A DNA stretch of 64,000 nucleotides from JAEZBP01 sp963832725 (GTDB lineage Bacteria; Myxococcota_A; Polyangia; Polyangiales; Sandaracinaceae): NCBI GenBank assembly GCA_963832725.1, contig CAWHVG010000005.1:2666001-2730000 (forward strand). The letters are read 5' to 3'. A program made the position numbers and the translations under genes. Positions 20,184 to 27,960 of this stretch are shown here, one piece after another. Below the pieces are notes generated by a model. That model ran no database searches and was not told the origin of the DNA. It worked only from the letters and a program-made list of their open reading frames with translations. Positions within the stretch are counted from its first letter, which is position 1. Each line of letters begins with the position of its first letter.

Positions 20184-20309
20184 GCATCGATTCGAGGAAG
20201 AAGAGAAGGCAAACCATCGCAATTTCCTCGTTTTGATGGCTCCGACAAGGCTTCGTGACGCGATCGGCCATCGATTCGAGGAAAGAATGCTCGTCGACAT
20301 CGATTCGGG
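20184..20309. repeat. CATCGATTCG repeats in the kinase/hydrolase intergenic region
   Basis: CATCGATTCGAGGAA occurs at 20184-20198 and 20269-20283, and CATCGATTCGGG at 20298-20309. They sit in a 335-base gap with no gene, upstream of the kinase gene and downstream of the hydrolase gene (both minus strand). Spacings of 85 and 29 bases are close to whole helical turns (about 8 and 2.75), so an operator role is only a suggestion. Confidence 0.4.
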
Positions 20310-20336
20310 CATGCGGCGATGGTGCGAAGGAGCGAG

Positions 20337-21242
20337 TCAGCCGGACTTCGCCACCTCGCGGATGGCGGCGGCCAGGACCTCGGGCACTTCCTCTTGCAGG
20401 AAATGGCCGGCCCGGGTCTCGGTCACGCTCGCCTGCGGCAGCGCCTCGCGATGGCGGCGGAGCGCGCGGCCGAGGATCGGATCGCGCGTGCCCCAGACCA
20501 GCGCCGCAGGTCCTCGGAACGACTCCACCCAGGCGCCGATGTCGTCCATCACCGACGTGGTCGGGTGGTGCTCGCTGTCGGGCACCATCCGGGCGAGGCC
20601 CAACGCGCCGGCGCGGTCGAGTGGATTGAGGAAGGGCCACGCGTACGCCGCCTTCTCGCGCCAGCCGAGGCTTCCCCGGTCGCCCTGCACCCGATCCATC
20701 ACCGGCACCGGGAAGAGCAGCCCGCGGAAGGCGAGATCGCTGATCACCGGCATGTGCGAGAACCGGTGGAAGGCCTTGGAGCGGAAGGGACGCGCGGGCG
20801 GCAGGACGGAGGTGTTGGCCAGGACCAGCCCGCCGACGCGGTCGGCGAGCCTCTGCGCGGTGCCGGTGACGATTGGCCCGCCCCAGTCCTGACCGACGGC
20901 GACGAAGCCCTTCAGATCGAGCTCGCGGACGAGCTTCTCGATGTGCTCGACGTGCATGGCGAGCTGGTGGTCGGCGGCCATGCGCGGCTTGTCGCTGGTG
21001 CCGAAGCCGACGAGATCGGGCGCCACGAGCCGGAAGCGACCGTCGTCGAGCAGACGGATCACCTTGCGCCACAGATAGCTCCAGGTCGGGTTGCCGTGGA
21101 GCATCAACACCGGCTTCGCGTCCCGCGGTCCGTGATCGACGAAGGTGACGTTGTCGCCTTCGATCCGGGCGACGTAGCGGTCGAAGGGCAACTCGCGTCG
21201 CAGCCATCCGGGCAGCGGTCGAGCGGGCGAGATGATCCTCAT
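20337..21242 (-). CDS. alpha/beta hydrolase, haloalkane-dehalogenase-like
   Basis: 301 aa. HGNPTWSYLWR (49-59) provides the oxyanion region, VGQDWGG supplies the nucleophile D119 with W120, and the catalytic His lies in AGHFLQEE near the C-terminus; GTRDPI holds a probable acid. An Asp nucleophile with Asn51 and Trp120 as halide-stabilising residues is the haloalkane dehalogenase pattern; epoxide hydrolases also use Asp but lack this N/W pair. Substrate and true dehalogenase activity are inferred. Start at 21242 is fixed by AGGGAGGAG six bases upstream; the longer frame reaching into the MITE-like repeat is spurious. Confidence 0.85.
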   Translation of the reverse strand: MRIISPARPLPGWLRRELPFDRYVARIEGDNVTFVDHGPRDAKPVLMLHGNPTWSYLWRKVIRLLDDGRFRLVAPDLVGFGTSDKPRMAADHQLAMHVEHIEKLVRELDLKGFVAVGQDWGGPIVTGTAQRLADRVGGLVLANTSVLPPARPFRSKAFHRFSHMPVISDLAFRGLLFPVPVMDRVQGDRGSLGWREKAAYAWPFLNPLDRAGALGLARMVPDSEHHPTTSVMDDIGAWVESFRGPAALVWGTRDPILGRALRRHREALPQASVTETRAGHFLQEEVPEVLAAAIREVAKSG

Positions 21243-21376
21243 GAGCTCCTCCCTACCGGAGTCCGTTCCGTGTTCGTGGGAACACCTGTCCCGGGACTTC
21301 GGGCGTTCGGTACCTAGCTCGCTAGCTAGCGGCTGCCCGAAGGTAGGCGCGACGCGCCGCCGCGTCGAACGCGTCG

Positions 21377-21545
21377 CCAGTCCCCCGTATCCGTAGTGAT
21401 TCCGACCCAATCCCTGCGGGTCTCGCCGCGCGACTCGGTGTCACTCCTCCTCGACGATGCTGTGGCATCGCCTCGTCGTCGTACCTCAATCCGCACGCCG
21501 ATGGCTCACCGATATTCGGTACTCACTCGGGATAGGGGAGGCTAG
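21377..21545 (-). mobile_element. MITE-like element, copy 2 (inverted relative to copy 1)
   Basis: Reads as the reverse complement of 8110-8275 along its full length. Shared blocks include AGTCCCCCGTATCCGT, CTCGCCGCGCGACTC, TCACTCCTCCTCGACGATGC, TGTGGCATCGCCTCGTCGTC and CACGCCGATGGCTC. Its right terminal repeat is degenerate, so only one end keeps the full 16-18 bases. Non-coding; sits between the hydrolase and the lipoprotein gene, both on the minus strand. Confidence 0.7.
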
Positions 21546-21563
21546 CGGCCCATCCCAGGCAGC

Positions 21564-23234
21564 TCAGCCCTGCGGCGGGCTGTCGTCGTTCGGCCGCTCC
21601 AGCCCGACCACGCGATAGCTCGCGGGGCCCGTCTGGTAGAGATGGACGCGCGCCGGCGCCGCCGTGTCGCGGCCGGGCGTCGCGGCGACCACGTCGACGA
21701 TCCAATAGCTCGGCCGGCCGGCGCTGGAGGGCGCGCTCGGAAGCTGCACGCAAGCGTGCTCCCCGGACGCCGCCACCGGTGGCGCCGCGTGCGCGGCCGG
21801 CGGCCAGCCCTGCCAGGCACCCGTCGTGTAGCGGCGCTCCTCGGCGTCGCGGATCCCGCCGACCACGGCCATGTCGGTGAGACAGAGCAGGTTCCCCTCC
21901 GTCGTCGGCTGGGCCAGCGGCGACAGGCGGGTGAGATAGCGATCGAGCAGCTTGTAGCGCCGACCCATCATGATGCGGGCGAGCTCGCCCGAGTAGAGCG
22001 CGCGGGAGAAGTGCCCCGTCCGGATGGCGGCCTCGACGTCGTCGCGGTCGAGGCGCGCGATGATCCGAGCCATCCACGCCTTGTCGCGCTCGGTCGCGCG
22101 GTCGAAGGCCGGGTTCGGATAGCCCATGCGCCAGCGGTCCGGATCGAAGCGCTCGACGTCGTAGTAGCCGAGCACGTTGGAGGCCATCCCGAGCTCGTCC
22201 TCCGCGACGCGGTACGGCCGGTCGAGTAAGCCGAGGGTCAGGAAATCCTCCACCAGGTGCTGCAGGTCGAGGTAGTAGGAGTTGCCGAAGCTCTGACTGA
22301 GCATCGCGTTGCCGGCGAAGACCACGCCGAAGGAGTCGCTCGCGTCGAGGACGTAGTGGCGCACGTACCCGCGGCCGTCGCCGGTGGAGACCCACACGTC
22401 GAGGTTGTTCTCGGAGCGCGAGTCGATGTGATCGAGCCACGCCGAGAACGCCCACATGCCGCGCACCTCGCGGCGGTCCTCGTGCGGCACGACGTCGTTC
22501 CGATCCTGGTCGTTCACGCCCCAGAACTCCCAGCCGCCGAGCCCCTCGCCGGCGACGCGCTGGCCGACGCTCACACGGTAGCTGCCGTCCGCTGCGCGCG
22601 TGCAGTGATCGATGACGCGGTTGATGTCGTCCTGCGTCGGGATGTCCTCGGCGTCTTCACCCGGGTCGGGTGCGAGCACGAGATCCTCCTCGCGGAAGAA
22701 GTCGACGAAGTTGCATGGCCCGTTGTAGCCGGCGGCCCAGAAGAGGCGGGTGGCGATGGCGTCGGCCGCGGTGGAGCGCTCGGGCAGTGTCTCGTCGGTC
22801 CGCACGAAGAACTCGCGGCCGTCGGCGGCGCGGATGATGAACCCCGGCCGCAGCCCCTGAGTCTTGCGACGGATCACGTCCCAGGGCTTGGGCGGCGGGG
22901 TCACGTCTCCGCAGGCGCCGCGATCGATCTCCCGCGGACCGACGCCCGCGACGCGGTTGGTGAACCAGCTCGAGTTGGGCACCTCGTCGACCGCGTTGAC
23001 GTTCACCGACTCGTGCCCCCGCCGGAACGTCCACACTTCCGCCATCGGCCGAAAGATGACGGCGTCCACCACGTCCCAGCGCGGCGGCGTGAAGATCGGC
23101 GAGGGCTTGTCGGCGAAGGGGTGCCTGTCGTGGTCGACCCACATCGGCGAGCGATTGGGGAAGGGGTACACCGTCGTCGCGCAGGCGCCGAGCAGCGCGG
23201 TGGCGACCACGAGAATGCTTGTGAGACGCCGCAT
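21564..23234 (-). CDS. hypothetical lipoprotein coupled to an outer-membrane barrel
   Basis: 556 aa. MRRLTSILVVATALLGACAT is a lipoprotein signal (lipobox LLGAC, C18). The mature protein has blocks of aromatic and acidic residues (PNSSWFTNR, WEFWGVNDQDRNDV, SRSENNLDVWV, YVLDASDSFGVVFA) but no family I can name; the last ~90 residues are Pro/Ala-rich. The start ATG at 23234 overlaps the stop of the upstream barrel gene (TGATG), indicating translational coupling and a joint envelope function. The pattern of Asp/Asn-rich loops could be an enzyme or a carbohydrate-binding fold; this is not decided. Confidence 0.75.
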   Translation of the reverse strand: MRRLTSILVVATALLGACATTVYPFPNRSPMWVDHDRHPFADKPSPIFTPPRWDVVDAVIFRPMAEVWTFRRGHESVNVNAVDEVPNSSWFTNRVAGVGPREIDRGACGDVTPPPKPWDVIRRKTQGLRPGFIIRAADGREFFVRTDETLPERSTAADAIATRLFWAAGYNGPCNFVDFFREEDLVLAPDPGEDAEDIPTQDDINRVIDHCTRAADGSYRVSVGQRVAGEGLGGWEFWGVNDQDRNDVVPHEDRREVRGMWAFSAWLDHIDSRSENNLDVWVSTGDGRGYVRHYVLDASDSFGVVFAGNAMLSQSFGNSYYLDLQHLVEDFLTLGLLDRPYRVAEDELGMASNVLGYYDVERFDPDRWRMGYPNPAFDRATERDKAWMARIIARLDRDDVEAAIRTGHFSRALYSGELARIMMGRRYKLLDRYLTRLSPLAQPTTEGNLLCLTDMAVVGGIRDAEERRYTTGAWQGWPPAAHAAPPVAASGEHACVQLPSAPSSAGRPSYWIVDVVAATPGRDTAAPARVHLYQTGPASYRVVGLERPNDDSPPQG

Positions 23235-24703
23235 CAGATCCCCGTCCTGGTGCCGATGGCGAAGCGGATCGCCGTGACCTGCATTCCAGCGCTGAAGGTC
23301 TGCGTGCCCATTCCAAAGAGCAGCTCGAAGGGGTGTTGACCTCCGAAGCGCGGTTCCATCCCGATGTCGAATGACATGCGGAGGCGATCGAACCGGAAAT
23401 CTTCCATGTACTGTCCGAACGCGTTCCCGACGCTCACGCGGATGTGCGCGTCCAGGAACGCCCAGATCGGCCAGACATAGATGAGGCTCACCGCCAGCAT
23501 GCTGTAGCCACGAATCCAACCCGGCCAGAACCCACGTAGCGGACCGTTCCCGCCCACATCGAGGAGCTCGGTGAACGGGACGACCACGTTTGGGTTGTTC
23601 CGGTTGAATGGGCTGATGAACGCGGTGTCGCCGCGTAGTGACAACACGCGGCCGTGACCGAGCACGTCGGTCGAGAACATCAGCGTGCCGCCCCAGTTGA
23701 GCCAACGGCTGAGCGTGGGCAGCCCCCCGAAGCCGGTGTTGTGCGTCACGAACGCGCGGGCGATGACACCACCGGTCGAGAGCGGTGCGATCGAGGGGTG
23801 TGTGTCGAAGACCGCCGACACGCCGGCGCGGAACGCGTTGTACCCGGTGTTGAAGGCGGGAGGTGTGGTCCCGCGCTGCCCCACCCCCGGGTCTCCGAAG
23901 ATCGAGTAGGGAGAGAACGACGCCGTCCGGAAGCCGACCTCGTAGTCGATCGCGGTCCGTCGCCAGGGCCGGATCCCCGCCACGACGCTCGCGTCGATGC
24001 TACGGATCTGGTAGCGCGAGCGCACGGTCTGCGTCGCGTTCCAGCCGATGCCGCCGAAGACCTGATCCGACCGCTCCGTTGCGTTGAAATGGAAGCGAAA
24101 GATCATGAACGGGTTCGGGTACATGACGTCGGAGACATCGAGCATGTACCAGTTCGGTCCACCCGTAGCGAGGTGAACTCCGATCCGGTTCTGACGGATC
24201 AGGAAATGGTTCCAGTACGCGTACAGACCAACGGAGGGACGGAATCCGAAGTCGAAGAACGCGCTGGGAGTGATGCCGGCCTCTCGGTTGGGGCCGAAGG
24301 TCAGCAGGTTGATCAGCCACCTCAGCGCGTGGATGCGCTCGATCTCGGTGAAAAGCCAATTCAGAGGCTGTCGGATCACGTACTCCGTCACCAAGTAGAA
24401 CGGCGAGAAGATCGTACGCGGGATCCACAAGGCCACGTCCGCGGCGTCGGTGCCCTGCGGAGGCGGCCGGCCGGCGTAGTTCGGGACCTCCCGTCGCTCG
24501 TGATCGGGCAGGAGCGCGTCGGGCGATGCCGGATCGGCCACCGCAGGATCCGCATGGTTGCGATCGGGCGGCGCATCGGCGGAGGTCGAGTCGGACGCGC
24601 CGCCCGTCTCGGGGGCGTCGGCCCGCGCGGAGTCGGGAACCGCCGCGACCAGGAGGCAGGCCAGAGCGACGCGCATCACGGAGAGGTGTGTGGGTCGTGT
24701 CAT
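23234..24703 (-). CDS. outer-membrane beta-barrel protein (surface-antigen/Omp85 C-terminal-like)
   Basis: 489 aa. Signal peptide ending near DSARA (residue ~29), an Asp/Pro-rich linker, then alternating hydrophobic/aromatic strands from ~150 to the end (FFDFGFRPSVGLYAYWNHFL, VIARAFVTHNTGFGGL, HIRVSVGNAFGQYMEDF). The final strand ends QVTAIRFAIGTRTGI, not in Phe as most porins do. It resembles the barrel of the BamA/D15 superfamily, without clear POTRA domains. First gene of a coupled pair with the downstream lipoprotein, so I infer a barrel-lipoprotein complex. Start could also be the ATG at 24676. Confidence 0.7.
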   Translation of the reverse strand: MTRPTHLSVMRVALACLLVAAVPDSARADAPETGGASDSTSADAPPDRNHADPAVADPASPDALLPDHERREVPNYAGRPPPQGTDAADVALWIPRTIFSPFYLVTEYVIRQPLNWLFTEIERIHALRWLINLLTFGPNREAGITPSAFFDFGFRPSVGLYAYWNHFLIRQNRIGVHLATGGPNWYMLDVSDVMYPNPFMIFRFHFNATERSDQVFGGIGWNATQTVRSRYQIRSIDASVVAGIRPWRRTAIDYEVGFRTASFSPYSIFGDPGVGQRGTTPPAFNTGYNAFRAGVSAVFDTHPSIAPLSTGGVIARAFVTHNTGFGGLPTLSRWLNWGGTLMFSTDVLGHGRVLSLRGDTAFISPFNRNNPNVVVPFTELLDVGGNGPLRGFWPGWIRGYSMLAVSLIYVWPIWAFLDAHIRVSVGNAFGQYMEDFRFDRLRMSFDIGMEPRFGGQHPFELLFGMGTQTFSAGMQVTAIRFAIGTRTGI

Positions 24704-24854
24704 CCGAACCGTCGGGCTTGCAGCGCCTCGGGAGGGCGTCGCCGCGCAGACGGTCCTAGACGCGACGCAGACCCCAAAAACTGAGCGCTACGCCCCGGTT
24801 GCGGCGCTCCTGCAGGCCTCGTCACCACGTTCGGAGGCGTGGCATCATGTGGGG

Positions 24855-25631
24855 ATGGCGAGCGAATGGAGCCCCGAGCGATACGAGCGCTTCAAGGACG
24901 AGCGGAGCGCTCCCTTCTACGACCTCGTGGGCTTGGTCGAGGCTCGGCCCGGGATGCGCGTGGTGGATTTCGGCTGCGGGACCGGCGAGCTGACGCGCGT
25001 GCTCCACGACCGGCTGACTGCGCGCGAGACGCTCGGCGTGGACTCGTCGGAGACCATGCTGGCCCGCAGCGCCGCGTTCGCCACCGATTCGCTGCGCTTC
25101 GTCCGCGAGGACATCGAGACTTTCGCGCCGCCGCAGCCGGTCGATTCCGTGTTCTCGAACGCGGCGCTTCAATGGGTGAACGATCACGAGTCGCTGCTGC
25201 CGCGGGTGGTCTCGTTCTTGGCGCCCGGCGGTCAGCTCGCCGTGCAGGTCCCGGGCAACGACCAGCACCCTTCCCACCGCGTCGCGGCCGACGTGGCCTC
25301 CGAGGACGCGTTCCGCGACGCCCTCGGCGGCTTTTCGAGGGTGTTCCCGAACCTCTCGCTCGCCGGCTACGCGCGGCTGCTCGATCATCTCGGGCTGGAG
25401 AAGGTCCACGTGCGCCGGCAGGTCTACCTGCACCACCTCGAATCGCGCGACGCCGTGGCCGACTGGACCCACGGCACGCTGCTGACCGCGTACCTGAAGC
25501 GGCTCCCCGACGCGCTCCGCCAGCCTTTCGAGCAGCGCTATCGCGACGCCCTTCGCCAGGCGCTGCCCGATGAGCGCCCTTTCCTCTACCCCTTCGAGCG
25601 CATCCTGTTTCGGGCGACGAAGCCGGGTTGA
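24855..25631 (+). CDS. SAM-dependent methyltransferase, trans-aconitate methyltransferase-like
   Basis: 258 aa class I methyltransferase. Motif I is VVDFGCGTGELT (36-47), followed by the acidic GVDSSETM, the post-motif FVREDIETF and NAALQWVNDH, the last being characteristic of the trans-aconitate 2-methyltransferase (Tam) group. The WSPERYERF N-terminus also fits Tam. It would esterify small carboxylic acids with SAM in the cytoplasm; other small acceptors remain possible. Start at 24855 follows GGGG; an ATG at 24848 is in a different frame. Confidence 0.85.
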   Translation: MASEWSPERYERFKDERSAPFYDLVGLVEARPGMRVVDFGCGTGELTRVLHDRLTARETLGVDSSETMLARSAAFATDSLRFVREDIETFAPPQPVDSVFSNAALQWVNDHESLLPRVVSFLAPGGQLAVQVPGNDQHPSHRVAADVASEDAFRDALGGFSRVFPNLSLAGYARLLDHLGLEKVHVRRQVYLHHLESRDAVADWTHGTLLTAYLKRLPDALRQPFEQRYRDALRQALPDERPFLYPFERILFRATKPG

Positions 25632-25744
25632 GCCCGCTCGGCGCGCGAGGCCGGAATTTTCGGGGAGATTGGCGCACGAGTCGCGTACGATGGCCGGGCC
25701 CGAGCGCGAGGGGTGCGCCCGGCGGTGATGGGAGGAGCTTTTCG

Positions 25745-26395
25745 ATGTCCGAGAAGGAGACGAAGCAGACGGCGACGCTGAACGACGACGAGATTGTCTC
25801 GAACGGGCGCAAGGAGTTCGGTCGTCGGAACGCCATCAATCTGCTCGGCGTGGGAGCCGCGGGCGCCGTCGCGATGGCCACGGGCTGCGCGCGGCGAGCG
25901 CAGGTGGTCGTGCAGCCGCCTCCGCCTCCGCAGGCCCAAGGCGCCGTCGTGGTGCAGCCGGCGACCGGCATCACCGACAACGACAGCGGGCCCTGCGCCG
26001 ACCCGGGCGGCAACGGGCGCGGAAACAGCGGCATCACCGACAGCGACAGCGGGCCCTGCGCCGACCCGGCGGGCCGCGGGCGCGGCGGCGGACAGGTCGT
26101 TCAGGCGCAGCCGGCCGGCATCACCGACAGCGACGGCGGCCCCTGCGCCGACCCGGCGGGCGGCGGGCGCGGCACCAGCGGCATCACCGACGGCGACGGC
26201 GGACCCTGCTCCGATCCGGTCAACCGCGGGCGCGGAGGCGGCGGAATGCAGGGCGGGATGCAGGGCGGCATCACCGACAGCGACGGCGGGCCCTGCTCCG
26301 ACCCGGCGGGTGGCGGTCGCGGAAACAGCGGCATCACCGACAGCGACAGCGGGCCCTGCGCCGATCCGGCGGGCCGCGGGCGCGGCGGCTACTGA
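25745..26395 (+). CDS. Tat-exported lipoprotein made of six GITDxDxGPCxDP repeats
   Basis: 216 aa. GRRNAINLLGVGAAGAVAMA (twin Arg at 27-28) is a Tat signal ending in a lipobox ATGC (C48). After a VVVQPPPPPQAQ linker the rest is six copies of a ~20-residue unit: GITD, x, D, x, GPC, A/S, DP, 2-3 variable residues, GRG, with short Gly/Met/Gln spacers between some copies. Each unit has one Cys, so the mature part carries six, all in the same context. D-x-D-x-G-x-x-x-D resembles a calcium-binding loop. Start is decided by GGGAGGAG eight bases upstream, and a good terminator follows. Function unknown; no maturation gene is adjacent. Confidence 0.8.
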   Translation: MSEKETKQTATLNDDEIVSNGRKEFGRRNAINLLGVGAAGAVAMATGCARRAQVVVQPPPPPQAQGAVVVQPATGITDNDSGPCADPGGNGRGNSGITDSDSGPCADPAGRGRGGGQVVQAQPAGITDSDGGPCADPAGGGRGTSGITDGDGGPCSDPVNRGRGGGGMQGGMQGGITDSDGGPCSDPAGGGRGNSGITDSDSGPCADPAGRGRGGY

Positions 26396-26446
26396 TTGGG
26401 CGGAGCTCGGGGAGCACGCTTCGAGCTGAAAATCGGATTCGATTCG

Positions 26447-26482
26447 GCGGCCGGGGAGCGAGGCTCCTCGGCCGCTTTCGTT
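26447..26482 (+). terminator. rho-independent terminator after the repeat lipoprotein
   Basis: A 12-bp stem (26447-26458 with 26464-26475, one G-T pair) with a five-base loop, followed by TTTCGTTT. Located 52 bases after the lipoprotein stop codon. Confidence 0.75.
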
Positions 26483-26541
26483 TGGATGCGCCGTCGCTCG
26501 TTCTCGAGGCCGATCACGCGCCCGGGGGCACGAGAGCCGGC

Positions 26542-26892
26542 TCACTCCCAGGAGCGCTCCTGGTTGCGCGCGTTCTTGCGGCGGAACGCGTCCTCGACGT
26601 CGATGTCGAGCCGGTTGGCGACCGCCAGCAGGTAGTTGAGCACGTCCACGATCTCTTCGCCGACGTGCTCACGCCGCTCCTCCGCCTGGGCGGCCGGCGC
26701 GTCGGCTTGCTCGTAGAGCCGTTGGACGCGCCGCACGGCCTTGAAGAGCTCGCCGACCTCTTCGCCCATGAGGAAGCAGTTGTGGACGAGGTCGACGTCG
26801 AGCCAGCCGTGCATCGACTCGAGCTCGTGCACATAGCGCTGGTACTCGCGCATCGGCGCTCCCTCGGACAGCTCGATCTTCGTGTCGCTCAT
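26542..26892 (-). CDS. MazG-like nucleotide pyrophosphohydrolase
   Basis: 116 aa all-alpha protein. The metal-binding glutamates are visible in GEEVGELFKAVR and, one helix later, in HVGEEIVDVLNYLLA, the ExxE...ExxD arrangement of MazG/dUTPase-like NTP pyrophosphatases. Such enzymes hydrolyse (deoxy)nucleoside triphosphates to monophosphates, often as house-cleaning. Start at ATG 26892; a longer in-frame extension is Arg-rich and unlikely to be translated. The spacing to a GGAG upstream is long, so the ribosome site is weak. Convergent with the repeat lipoprotein. Confidence 0.8.
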   Translation of the reverse strand: MSDTKIELSEGAPMREYQRYVHELESMHGWLDVDLVHNCFLMGEEVGELFKAVRRVQRLYEQADAPAAQAEERREHVGEEIVDVLNYLLAVANRLDIDVEDAFRRKNARNQERSWE

Positions 26893-27070
26893 GCAGCGGC
26901 GATACTCCGGTCCGGCCGCGCGCGCCAACTCGGGAGCTCGTCGATACACGCCACCGAGACGGTCCCAGCCGGGAGGCGCCGGCGTGCGCAGGGTGACGAG
27001 CGGCAACGCGTCGGGTTCGTCCGGGCGGACGCGGCGCAACGAGGGGTGGCTCGGCGCGCGCGAACGCGTC

Positions 27071-27847
27071 TCAGCGCTGCAGACTCTCGGCGGCGATCGC
27101 GCGGATGGCCCGAGCGGACGCGTCGGGGAGGCGCCAGGGGACCCACGACGCTTCCCGCGGGTCGTTCCCGGTGAGCGTTCCGTAGAGCACGCAGGCGGCG
27201 AGGTAACTGCCGGCCAGGGTCGGGTGTGTTCCGTCCCGGCGATGGAGCGTGACGTTCGGCGCTTCGACCGAAGCGCGCTCCCAAGCGCGACCCACCGGCG
27301 AGACCGCGGCGTGCACCTCCTGTCCGACCCGCGCGTAGGCCGCGTCGACCCGGCCCAGCATGTCCTCCGGACCGTGCAGATGGAGGCGGCGATAGACCCG
27401 GCTCCGCGGAGCGCGGGCCCAGGTCTCGAAGAGCACCAGCCGCGCGCCCGTCGCGTCGACCCGCTCCGAGAAGCGGCGCGCGTACTCCTCCATCCGGTCG
27501 GGGTGCTCGATCGGCGCCAGGCTGTGGTCCTGGATCACCACCGTGTCGAAGTCACCGTGATCGATCTGCGCCCGGACGCGGCGGCGGCGCCAGTGCCGGC
27601 GCAGGTCGAAGCCGCCGTGGGTCTCGCGCGCGGCCTGCACCACGGGTCCCCGCTCCACGCTCTCGCTGAGCTCGCGGACCATGCGCGGGAGGTTGTTGAA
27701 GCGGGTGTAGCTGTTGCCGATGAAGAGCACGCGCAAGAGCGAGCGTCCCCTTCGATCCTCGTCGCGGCCCGATGCGTGCCCGACGAAGAAGGCGAGCACC
27801 ACCACCGATGCGGCGAGCCAACGTCCAATCCGCGCGTGGGCCTTCAC
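27071..27847 (-). CDS. exported SGNH/GDSL-type hydrolase
   Basis: 258 aa with a GTG start at 27847 (AGGAG at good distance). An N-terminal signal peptide runs to about GHASG (residue ~27). The nucleophile block is VLFIGNSYT (FIGNSYT replaces GDS), and the catalytic Asp/His dyad lies in DGTHPTLAGSYLAA. VVIQDHS supplies a further conserved block. Proteins with GNSYT and DGxHP are SGNH-fold esterases or carbohydrate acetyl-esterases. Periplasmic or secreted; substrate unknown. Confidence 0.8.
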   Translation of the reverse strand: MKAHARIGRWLAASVVVLAFFVGHASGRDEDRRGRSLLRVLFIGNSYTRFNNLPRMVRELSESVERGPVVQAARETHGGFDLRRHWRRRRVRAQIDHGDFDTVVIQDHSLAPIEHPDRMEEYARRFSERVDATGARLVLFETWARAPRSRVYRRLHLHGPEDMLGRVDAAYARVGQEVHAAVSPVGRAWERASVEAPNVTLHRRDGTHPTLAGSYLAACVLYGTLTGNDPREASWVPWRLPDASARAIRAIAAESLQR

Positions 27848-27960
27848 GACTCCTACTCTCCTTCATCATAGACGCGGACGCGCGCTCTCACACGGCCGCG
27901 GTCGACGGAAAAAGAAACGGCGCCGAGGTGAGAACCTGGCGCCGTCGCTTTCGTCATGGC

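Noticed and set aside
21243..21410. N-terminal extension of the haloalkane-dehalogenase-like protein.
   Set aside because: It is read from the MITE-like element; the real start at 21242 has a strong ribosome site.
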